Assembly: GCA_964640725.1 (NCBI GenBank)
Contig: CAZXIJ010000023.1
Coordinates: 5,832 to 69,831, forward strand
DNA from: CALHVX01 sp964640725
GTDB lineage: Bacteria > Pseudomonadota > Gammaproteobacteria > Pseudomonadales > Azotimanducaceae
Direction: 5' to 3'
Length of the DNA: 64,000 nt
In this document: positions 57,901-64,000 of the stretch, piece after piece
Position numbering within the stretch: the stretch's first letter is position 1
Layout of the letters: each line of letters opens with the position of its first letter
The notes under the pieces: model-generated
What the model saw: the letters and a program-made list of their open reading frames with translations, nothing else
Database searches by the model: none
What the model was told of the DNA's origin: nothing
Position numbers and translations under genes: made by a program

Positions 57901-58092
57901 ATGGACTCCAAGTTGCTGGAACTGCTCGTTTGCCCCGTCTCCAAGGCATCGCTGGTGCTGCGCCGGACGGAGGGCGAGCTCTGGTGTCGCGCCAGCGGTC
58001 TCGCCTACCCCATTCGCGACGACATTCCGGTCATGCTGGAAGAAGAAGCCCGCACCTTGTCGCCAGAAGAGCTGGAGCAGCTGCGGGACTGA
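57901..58092 (+). CDS. Trm112/YcaR-like small protein
   Basis: 63-aa protein of the Trm112-like family: LLELLVCPVSKASLVL, LWCRASGLAYPIRDDIPVMLEEEA. The family is usually a small zinc-ribbon-like domain, often encoded next to lpxK/kdsB in gammaproteobacteria, but here it follows purA. The first knuckle reads CPVS instead of CPxC, so a usual metal-ligand cysteine is missing and zinc binding is doubtful. The ATG at 57901 is 8 nt after purA, so probably co-transcribed. Function is not established for bacterial members. Confidence 0.82.
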   Translation: MDSKLLELLVCPVSKASLVLRRTEGELWCRASGLAYPIRDDIPVMLEEEARTLSPEELEQLRD

Positions 58093-58114
58093 TCGGGTTC
58101 CGGGTGCCTGCCTT

Positions 58115-58137
58115 TATATTCCATAACGGAATATACT
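58115..58137 (+). promoter_or_regulatory. Palindromic operator candidate upstream of folE2
   Basis: TATATTCC (58115-58122) and GGAATATA (58128-58135) are perfect inverted repeats with a 5-nt spacer. TATACT (58132-58137) overlaps the right arm and matches the -10 consensus at five of six positions, so a bound dimer would cover the promoter. The regulator is unknown. folE2 genes elsewhere are often zinc-controlled by Zur, but this sequence does not look like the known Zur box. Confidence 0.45.
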
Positions 58138-58223
58138 AATAACTTGGGGTTGCACCCGGTCCCGCTCGCAGCCATTGCCAGCCGCTACAATGCGCGGCCG
58201 CATGTAGTGACCGTTCGCTTGCC

Positions 58224-59165
58224 ATGAATCAGCCCAACTTTCGAGATATGCCAGACATGCAGAGCGCGCAGCTTGCGCAGCTGGGCGTGCAGCTGGATTG
58301 GGTCGGCATGAGCGATATCCACCAGCCGCTGCAGATTCGCGACAGCGGCAGCACCGCGACAGTGCAGTCCAAAGTGCAGGTGTACGTGGATCTGGGCGAT
58401 CCCCGGGCCAAGGGCATCCACATGTCGCGCCTGTACCTGATTCTGGACGAGCATTCCGATACCCGGCCGCTCAGCGTGCCCGGTTTAAAGCTGCTGCTCC
58501 GCGCCATGCTCGAATCCCACCGGGGCCTGTCGACCCGCGCCTTCGTGCGCTTCTCCTTCGACTACTACCTGCGACGGCCGGCGCTCGTGAGCGAGCATTC
58601 CGGCTGGAACGCCTACCCGGTAGAGATCACCGGCAGCCTGGTCGACGGCGAGATGGCCCTGGAGCTGAAGCTTGCTGTGCAGTACTCGTCAACCTGCCCG
58701 GCGTCGGCGGCGCTCGCTCGGCAGCTGATTCAGGAACAGTTTGCCTCCGACTTCGGCACTGGCGGCCAGGTCAGCGCCGCCGACGTGCACGCCTGGCTCG
58801 GCACAGATCAGGGCATCGTCGCGACACCGCACAGCCAGCGCAGCACGGGCCGGGTGCTGGTGAAGCTGAAGGACGAGCTGGAAGACTTCCCCATCTCCAA
58901 CCTGATCAACGATCTGGAAGGCACGCTCAAGACCCCGGTGCAGACCGCGGTCAAGCGCGAGGACGAGCAGGAGTTCGCCCGGCTGAACGGGCAGAACCTG
59001 ATGTTTATCGAAGACGCCGGGCGCAAGCTCAAGGGCCTGCTGGCCCAGGACAACCGCTTCGACGATTTCTGGATGCGCATCGAGCACCACGAAAGCCTGC
59101 ACGCCCACGATGCCGTCGGCGTCTTCACGAAAGGGGTTGATGGAGGCTATGCTCCCGCGCCCTGA
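58224..59165 (+). CDS. folE2: GTP cyclohydrolase FolE2
   Basis: Type IB GTP cyclohydrolase (COG1469), which makes 7,8-dihydroneopterin triphosphate for folate and queuosine and works with metals other than zinc. The 313-aa protein has VDLGDPRAKGIHMSRLYLIL, the conserved Cys in QYSSTCPASAALARQLI, SEHSGWNAYPVEI, and HESLHAHDAVGVF near the C-terminus. The ATG at 58224 lies about 85 nt downstream of the palindromic site. It supplies a queuosine precursor, consistent with queG in the same window. The FabH-like gene is 21 nt downstream. Confidence 0.93.
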   Translation: MNQPNFRDMPDMQSAQLAQLGVQLDWVGMSDIHQPLQIRDSGSTATVQSKVQVYVDLGDPRAKGIHMSRLYLILDEHSDTRPLSVPGLKLLLRAMLESHRGLSTRAFVRFSFDYYLRRPALVSEHSGWNAYPVEITGSLVDGEMALELKLAVQYSSTCPASAALARQLIQEQFASDFGTGGQVSAADVHAWLGTDQGIVATPHSQRSTGRVLVKLKDELEDFPISNLINDLEGTLKTPVQTAVKREDEQEFARLNGQNLMFIEDAGRKLKGLLAQDNRFDDFWMRIEHHESLHAHDAVGVFTKGVDGGYAPAP

Positions 59166-59186
59166 TCGCGGATAGCGGGACTTCCT

Positions 59187-60335
59187 ATGGCCTCAACATT
59201 GGCCTCATCTCCGGCCGTCGCCATTACTGGCGTCGGGCTCTGGAAGCCCGAGCACGTCGTCACCAACGAAGAGCTGGTGACCGCCTACAACGCCTACGTC
59301 GAGCTGCACAACGCCGAGCACGCCGCCGCCATCGCCGCCGGCGAGGTCGAGGCCAAAGCGCCCTCGAGTGCCGAGTTCATCCTCAAGGCCTCGGGCATCG
59401 AGCGCCGCTACGCCTACGTCAAAGACGGCATTCTGGACCCGACCCGCATGCGGCCGCAGATTCCCGTGCGGCCCGACGAAGCCCTGTCCCACCAGGCCGA
59501 AATCGCGCTGAACGCCGCGCGCCCGGCCCTGGCGGCCGCGGGCCGGGAAGGACGCGACGTCGACATGGTGATTGTGTCCTGTGCCTACACGCAGCGCTCT
59601 TACCCGGCCATTGCCATTGAGGTGCAGGAAGCCCTGGGCAGCGAAGGCTTTGGCTTCGACATGCTGGTCGCTTGCTCGGCGGCGACCTTTGCGCTGCACC
59701 GGGCTGCCGATGCCATCGCCGCCGGCAGTGCGCGCTGCGTGCTGGTGATCAACCCGGAGCTGACCTCGCCGCAGGTGAACTACCGCGATCGGGACAGCCA
59801 CTTTATCTTCGGCGACGTCAGCACCGCGGTGGTGCTGGAGCCCGCAGCGGACGCCGATGCATCCCGGGGCCCGGTGTTCGATATCCTGGGTACCAAAGCA
59901 CGCACGCTGTATTCCAACAACATTCGCTCGAACTTCGGCTACCTGTCCTATGCCGATGACTCGGATCCGTACGCGGCTGACAAGCTGTTCCACCAGAACG
60001 GTCGCAAGGTTTTCAAGGAAGTCTGTCCTATGGCGGCAGAGCATCTGGAGCAGCAGGTGCAGGCCGCGGGCATCGAGGTTGCGGGCGTGCGTCGCTGGTG
60101 GCTGCATCAGGCGAACCTCAACATGAACCAGCTGATCGTGCGGCGCCTGCTGGGCCGGGACGCAACGACGGACGAAGCGCCGATCGTGTTAAACGAGTAC
60201 GCGAACACGGCGTCCGCCGGTTCGATTATTGCCTTTGCCAGCCATCTGGACGATCTGGCCAGCGGCGACCACGGCGTGATTTGTTCCTTTGGAGCGGGCT
60301 ACTCCATTGGCTCGCTGGTCGTCCGCAAACGTTAG
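59187..60335 (+). CDS. Beta-ketoacyl-ACP synthase III-like condensing enzyme
   Basis: 382-aa thiolase-fold enzyme related to FabH. The catalytic triad is visible: Cys in DMLVACSAATFALH, His in RWWLHQANLNMNQLIV, and Asn in VLNEYANTASAGSI. The Gly-rich C-terminus CSFGAGYSIGSLVV is also typical. It is longer than E. coli FabH (317) owing to insertions around 35-90 (EHAAAIAAGEVEAKAPSSAEFI) and 220-265 (LYSNNIRSNFGYLSYADDSDP). It resembles the FabH2-like enzymes of pseudomonads that use longer acyl-CoA primers. No other fatty-acid genes are near. It interlocks with the convergent gene at the stop codons. Confidence 0.82.
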   Translation: MASTLASSPAVAITGVGLWKPEHVVTNEELVTAYNAYVELHNAEHAAAIAAGEVEAKAPSSAEFILKASGIERRYAYVKDGILDPTRMRPQIPVRPDEALSHQAEIALNAARPALAAAGREGRDVDMVIVSCAYTQRSYPAIAIEVQEALGSEGFGFDMLVACSAATFALHRAADAIAAGSARCVLVINPELTSPQVNYRDRDSHFIFGDVSTAVVLEPAADADASRGPVFDILGTKARTLYSNNIRSNFGYLSYADDSDPYAADKLFHQNGRKVFKEVCPMAAEHLEQQVQAAGIEVAGVRRWWLHQANLNMNQLIVRRLLGRDATTDEAPIVLNEYANTASAGSIIAFASHLDDLASGDHGVICSFGAGYSIGSLVVRKR

Positions 60336-60790
60336 CCGCGCAGGGTCCAGCTGGTCACCACATCGTCGTCCAGGGTGATGCGCAGCCGGTAGCGGTTGCC
60401 GCCCTCGTGGCCGTACTTCCAGATCTCTTTCTTCTTGGTTTGCCGGGGCAGCGCGTCCACTTCCTGCGGCTCGCCGAGGGAATCGCGAACCTGCTGGGCC
60501 GTTTCACCCTCCCAGAGCACCTGGTTCAGCAGGTCATCTACCAGGTCTTCGTTGCCGTAGCGTTCCAGCAGCCGTTCCCGGCGTCGCAGCAGGCGGTACT
60601 CGCTGGCGGTGCCGAGCAGGACGCGCAGCAACAGCACCCCCGCGCAGATCCCGAGCAGCGTGTAGGCCACGCGCTCCCAGCCGTAGCTGTGCAGGACCCA
60701 GGCGCCGGCAGCGCCGGCGATCGCCAGCAGCAGCAGGGCGAGCCGGGTCGGGCGTCTACCCGGTTGTGATTGTCGGCGGCGTGGGGCCAT
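60332..60790 (-). CDS. Two-helix membrane protein with OmlA/BamE-like C-terminus
   Basis: 152 aa from ATG 60790. A basic N-terminus (PRRRQSQPGRRPTR) precedes two transmembrane helices, about 17-38 (LALLLLAIAGAAGAWVL) and 43-58 (VAYTLLGICAGVLLLRVLLG), then a charged helix RLLRRRERLLERYG. The C-terminal portion, TAQQVRDSLGEPQEVDALPRQTKKKEIWKYG, has the pattern of SmpA/OmlA-type (BamE-like) domains. An earlier TTG at 60817 is less likely. It overlaps the end of the upstream lipoprotein gene by 35 nt, so the two are likely one operon. Function unknown. Confidence 0.6.
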   Translation of the reverse strand: MAPRRRQSQPGRRPTRLALLLLAIAGAAGAWVLHSYGWERVAYTLLGICAGVLLLRVLLGTASEYRLLRRRERLLERYGNEDLVDDLLNQVLWEGETAQQVRDSLGEPQEVDALPRQTKKKEIWKYGHEGGNRYRLRITLDDDVVTSWTLRG

Positions 60791-61721
60791 TCGGGGGGCG
60801 GTGTCGCTGGCGGGCAATGGCGGGCGATTCTGCCACAGCCGCGCGCTGTGCAGGCGGCTGTGCGATGACCGTCTTCGCGACCTCGTTGGAGTAGCCGCTT
60901 TCGCTGCGGTCTTTGTCCAGCGCGGTCATGGCGAAGAAGTAGCGCCCCGGGGGCGCGGCAATCTGCCACTGGGTCGCGTTCGGGTCGTCAATGGTGATCG
61001 ATTGCGTGTACTCGCCGGAGCGCTCGCCCCAAACGATGCGATAGCCGCTCAGCGTGGTCAGATCGCGACCGTCCGTGTGTCGGGTCGGCGCTTTCCAGCG
61101 CAGCGTGTTGCTGGTATCGACCGGGACTGTCACCGACGCGATGACCTGCCGATTGCCCGTCTGGCAGGTCAGCGAGAAGTGGCTGGTTTGCATCAGCGCG
61201 GGCAGGGTGAGGGCGCCGGCCAGAGGCTGATCGCCGAGCCAGTCGCCCCCGGCCGTGCACTGCATGGCAAGCTCCGACGACCAGCGCAGCGTGACCGGTT
61301 CGCCGGCGTCGACCTGCTCCGGCTCGGCGGTCAGCGATACCGCGACGGCGTCGCCGTCTACGGGCGCGACGGTCAGGGAATCGGTGTAGGTCCGTCGGCC
61401 GGCGCGGCAGTGCACCCCGTAGGTGGAGCGCTGGCCCCGGGGCATCACCCGGCGGGTGCCGCGGGTCGGCAGCTGGCCCTGCCAGTCGCCGGTGGCCTTG
61501 CAGTCGCGCACGGCGCTGCTATGCCACATCAGCGTCACCGTCTCGCCCCGGGGCACGCGGATGCTGGAGGCCGACAGGCTGATACCGGCGCGGGTTGTGT
61601 CTGCTGCCTTGTCAACGTTGCCGGCGCGGGTGATGGGCAAGTTCCTATCGTTGCAGCCGCTGCAGAGCAGGACCATGAAAAGCAGCATGACAGGCCAGAA
61701 CGCAGCACGAAAAGAGGTCAC
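60756..61721 (-). CDS. Predicted lipoprotein with fibronectin type III-like domain
   Basis: 321 aa, starting at GTG 61721. The N-terminus MTSFRAAFWPVMLLFMVLLCSGCND ends in a lipobox (LCSGC) with the lipidated Cys23, so the product should be an outer- or inner-membrane lipoprotein. Two repeats of an Ig-like strand pattern, each with two Cys (about 47-115 and 125-190, TVTLMWHSSAVRDCKATGDWQG and PVTLRWSSELAMQCTAGGDWLG), precede a fibronectin type III domain (about 195-290, GYRIVWGERSGEYTQSI). The C-terminal end is Pro-rich. Substrate or partner unknown; cell-surface binding is a guess. Confidence 0.7.
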   Translation of the reverse strand: MTSFRAAFWPVMLLFMVLLCSGCNDRNLPITRAGNVDKAADTTRAGISLSASSIRVPRGETVTLMWHSSAVRDCKATGDWQGQLPTRGTRRVMPRGQRSTYGVHCRAGRRTYTDSLTVAPVDGDAVAVSLTAEPEQVDAGEPVTLRWSSELAMQCTAGGDWLGDQPLAGALTLPALMQTSHFSLTCQTGNRQVIASVTVPVDTSNTLRWKAPTRHTDGRDLTTLSGYRIVWGERSGEYTQSITIDDPNATQWQIAAPPGRYFFAMTALDKDRSESGYSNEVAKTVIAQPPAQRAAVAESPAIARQRHRPPNGPTPPTITTG

Positions 61722-61811
61722 GGTGGGCGGGTCCTTGCATCAATCAGAACGGGCGGGCAGAGGGGGATTAAAGCCCGCGCAACTGAATCGCTGCTGAACT
61801 GCGAGACGCGG

Positions 61812-63425
61812 TCAGACAGGCTGTGATGCGGGTGCGATCAACGCCTTGATCTGGTCGAGGGTTTCGGCGTCCTTGATGCCCAGGTCCTCGCGCCAGCGGC
61901 TGATGCGCGGAAAGCGGAACGCGATGCCGGACTTGTGCCGGCGCGACAGGTTGATGCCTTCAAAGGCGATTTCGAACACCAGCGTTGGCGTTACTGCACG
62001 CACCGGGCCAAAGCGCTCTGTGGTGTTGGCCCGAATCCACTTGTCGACGCGGCCGATCTCTTCGTTGCTGAGCCCGGAATAGGCCTTGCACACGGGTACC
62101 AGCTCGTCGCCACGCCACGCGGCGAAGGTGTAGTCCGTGAGCAAGTTGCTGCGGCGCCCGGAACCGGGTTGCGCGTAGATCAGCACGGCGTCAATCGTGT
62201 AAGGGTCGACCTTCCACTTCCACCAGCTCCCGCGCTGGCGCCCGGTGCCATAGACGCTGTCCTGGTGCTTGAGCATCAGCCCCTCGACATCCCGAGCCCG
62301 GCTTTCCTCCCGGAGCGCCGCGCGTTCCCCCCAGCTGTTGCCCCCGGCCGAAGGGGACACGCGCAGTATCGGGTCGCTGTCGGCAACGGGCGCGAGCAAC
62401 CTTTCGAGTAAGGCCCGTCGCGCCGCAAGAGGGGTGTGGCGTATGTCCGCGCCATCGGTTTCCAGCAGGTCGTACGCCATGAAGAAAACCGGCACCTCGG
62501 CAAGGAGTTTCGGGCCGGGTTTCAGCCGGCCGATGCGTCGCTGGAGCGCGGCAAAGGACACCCGGCCGTCAGTGTTTCTCGCCAGCACCTCGCCGTCCAG
62601 CACCGTGCCCTCCGGCAGTGCTCGGGCGGCGCGCTCGAGTTCCGGAAAGCGCCCGTCCATGCGTTCCTCGCCCCGGGACCAGATGTAGATGTTGCCGCTG
62701 CGGTGCAGGAGCTGCGCGCGAATGCCGTCCCACTTCCATTCCGCAATCCAGCTCGCTGCATCGCCCAGCGCCGCGGGTGCTTCCGTGAGCGGCGCCGCCA
62801 GAAAGAACGGGTAGGGCAGTGCGCTGTCGTCAAAATCGCCTTCGCCGGTAGCCAGGTACGCCATAAACTCGGCGCTCGGCTGCCAGTCGCCCATCATGCG
62901 GTGCGCGATCAGGGCTGGCTCCAGCGCGAGGTGCTCTGCCAAGGCTCGGGTCACCAGCTTTTGCGAGACCCCAACGCGCAATGCGCCGGTGAGCAGCTTG
63001 TTCAGAACGAAGCGGTCATTGCCGGTCATGGCTGCCCACCAGGCCTGCACCGCCTGGCCCTGCTGCGCTTCGTCGAGTTTGCCCAGGGGCCGCAGCCGCT
63101 CGGTGACCCAGCGGTGCAGGGCGAGCGGAGCCAGGGCATCGTGCGTGGGCTCCGGGAGCAGCAGGGCGATGGTCTCGGCCATATCGCCGACGCTCTGGTA
63201 GGTTTCATCCAGGATCCACTCCGGATAGCCCGTCGCTTCGAGCACCCAGGCTTTCAGCGCGGCGCGCTTGACGAGCCGCTTCAGGCGCCGCCCGGACAGA
63301 AACCACATGGCCCAGGCGGCATCCGCCGGATCCGCGCTTGCCAGGTAGTCGACCATCGCAGTCATCTTGTCGTTGGTCGCGTTGCTCTGATCCAATCGCA
63401 CGTAGAGCGCGGTGAAGTCCTGCAT
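61812..63425 (-). CDS. ATP-dependent DNA ligase (LigB/cisplatin-response type)
   Basis: 537-aa ATP-dependent ligase of the bacterial type associated with DNA repair rather than replication. The DNA-binding domain fills about 1-200 (LYVRLDQSNATNDKMTAMVDYL). The adenylation site is Lys231 in EWKWDGIRAQLL, followed by EERMDGRFPELERA, DGEVLARNTDGRVSFAALQRRIG, and EGLMLKHQDSVYGTGRQRGSWWKWK (motifs IIIa-V). The OB domain ends ISRWREDLGIKDAETLDQI. The ATG at 63425 is 2 nt after the exonuclease stop. Families like this are normally followed by an Lhr-type helicase gene, which is absent here. Confidence 0.9.
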   Translation of the reverse strand: MQDFTALYVRLDQSNATNDKMTAMVDYLASADPADAAWAMWFLSGRRLKRLVKRAALKAWVLEATGYPEWILDETYQSVGDMAETIALLLPEPTHDALAPLALHRWVTERLRPLGKLDEAQQGQAVQAWWAAMTGNDRFVLNKLLTGALRVGVSQKLVTRALAEHLALEPALIAHRMMGDWQPSAEFMAYLATGEGDFDDSALPYPFFLAAPLTEAPAALGDAASWIAEWKWDGIRAQLLHRSGNIYIWSRGEERMDGRFPELERAARALPEGTVLDGEVLARNTDGRVSFAALQRRIGRLKPGPKLLAEVPVFFMAYDLLETDGADIRHTPLAARRALLERLLAPVADSDPILRVSPSAGGNSWGERAALREESRARDVEGLMLKHQDSVYGTGRQRGSWWKWKVDPYTIDAVLIYAQPGSGRRSNLLTDYTFAAWRGDELVPVCKAYSGLSNEEIGRVDKWIRANTTERFGPVRAVTPTLVFEIAFEGINLSRRHKSGIAFRFPRISRWREDLGIKDAETLDQIKALIAPASQPV

Positions 63426-63427
63426 GG

Positions 63428-64000
63428 CTACAGCCCGTCGCCGTCGTCTTCGCCGTAGCGCGTTTGCAGCTCGGCGGCGTCCAGCCCCCGTTCGCGCAGG
63501 TAGCGCACCAACACGTCGGTTTTGCCATGGGTCGCCAGCACCCGGCGCGCGCCGCTGTCTGCAATCGTGCGCAGCAGGCCGGGCCAGTCGGCGTGGTCCG
63601 ACAGGACGAAGCCGCGGTCGTAGCCTCGCCTTCGGCGATTGCCGCGGACGCGCATCCACCCGGAAACAAAGCCGGTGCTGTGCTTTGGGAATCGTCGCAT
63701 CCAGCTCGAGCCCGCCGCCGACGGCGGCGCCAGCACCAGAGCCTGGGCAAGGTCTTCGTCCTCCGGCCACTGGCTGAGCGGCGTGGTGTCGGCCATGGGG
63801 ATGCCCTGGTCGCGGTAGAGTTGAATCATCGCTTCCATCGCGCCGTGCAGCGCGATGCGGGAACGCTGGTCGATCGCCGTGTTCGCAGCCAGTTCGGCAA
63901 GCAGCCGTTGGGCTTTGCCCAGCGCGTAGCAGAACAGCACGCTGGTCTGGCCTCGGGCAGCGTTTGCCTGCCACCAGTCGCCGATCTCTCGCCCGACCTC
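63428..64000 (-). CDS. Ligase-associated DNA exonuclease (5' end off window)
   Basis: C-terminal part of a metallo-beta-lactamase/beta-CASP-fold nuclease. The frame is open to base 64000, so the start lies outside. Visible segments are SVLFCYALGKAQRLLAELA, PKHSTGFVSGWMRVRG, GFVLSDHADWPGLLRTI (the His/Asp metal motif of the beta-CASP family) and RRVLATHGKTDVLVRYLRERG. It is encoded immediately upstream of the DNA ligase on the same strand, the arrangement known for ligase-associated exonucleases. The stop is 2 nt from the ligase start. Confidence 0.85.
   Translation of the reverse strand, partial: EVGREIGDWWQANAARGQTSVLFCYALGKAQRLLAELAANTAIDQRSRIALHGAMEAMIQLYRDQGIPMADTTPLSQWPEDEDLAQALVLAPPSAAGSSWMRRFPKHSTGFVSGWMRVRGNRRRRGYDRGFVLSDHADWPGLLRTIADSGARRVLATHGKTDVLVRYLRERGLDAAELQTRYGEDDGDGL

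Noticed and set aside
58115..58137. Zur box upstream of folE2
   Set aside because: The palindrome does not match the GTTATANNATAAC-type Zur sites; only a generic operator is supported.
1..64000. tRNA, rRNA, CRISPR array, IS element or prophage
   Set aside because: I saw no cloverleaf-like gene, spaced direct repeats, transposase or phage protein in any intergenic region or frame.

Overview
The window is a dense stretch of high-GC bacterial chromosome, almost certainly from a gammaproteobacterium. The gene order matches chromosomal blocks I know from Pseudomonas and Escherichia: ilvE-waaF-waaC-waaG-waaP, tolC//DUF1249-cpdA-parE, serB/fimX, and psd-rhdA-orn-queG-nnr-tsaE-amiB-mutL-miaA-hfq-hflX-hflK-hflC-hisZ-purA. 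MutL carries an endonuclease motif, FimX is present, and RhdA has the CQTHHRS loop, so the content is pseudomonad-like. I cannot assign a genus. GTG and TTG starts, ATGA/GTGA overlaps and interlocked convergent stop codons are very common. No tRNA, rRNA, CRISPR array, IS element or prophage was seen. There is one 100-base assembly gap at 35881-35980.

Layout. 1-1713 is the 3' part of a GspE/PilB-type secretion or pilus ATPase. 1771-18232 is an LPS core and lipid A locus: ilvE, two heptosyltransferases, an unusual tandem WaaG-WaaG fusion, the core kinase WaaP, a protein with two kinase-like modules, then on the other strand lpxL, a carbamoyltransferase and a GT4 glycosyltransferase. hldE and waaA follow, with an aldo/keto reductase and FAD oxidoreductase pair between them. 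18229-23244 holds tolC, a DUF1249 gene, cpdA and parE. 23246-29532 is the most variable part: two tandem hotdog thioesterases, transaldolase, a DUF2975 plus XRE pair, an oxidoreductase, two small barrel proteins, a lower-GC RelE/HigB-type toxin-antitoxin operon with a near-perfect promoter and palindromic operator, and an acyl-CoA synthetase remnant with its core deleted.

29675-39867 carries parC, an AhpA/YtjB-like membrane protein, serB, an MscS channel, the gap, fimX (degenerate c-di-GMP domains) and an uncharacterised 597-aa protein in the same operon as fimX. 40025-41445 is EF-P with its modifying enzyme EpmA. 41449-57892 is the conserved psd-to-purA block of phospholipid, sulfur, RNA turnover, tRNA modification, NAD(P)HX repair, cell-wall, mismatch-repair and membrane-protease-modulator genes. 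57901-64000 has a Trm112-like protein, folE2 behind a palindromic site, a FabH-like synthase, two envelope proteins, and an ATP-dependent DNA ligase with its partner exonuclease, which runs off the right edge.

The most unusual items are the double WaaG, the double kinase, the toxin-antitoxin operon with its apparently displaced start codon, the deleted acyl-CoA synthetase, and the unknown partner of FimX.
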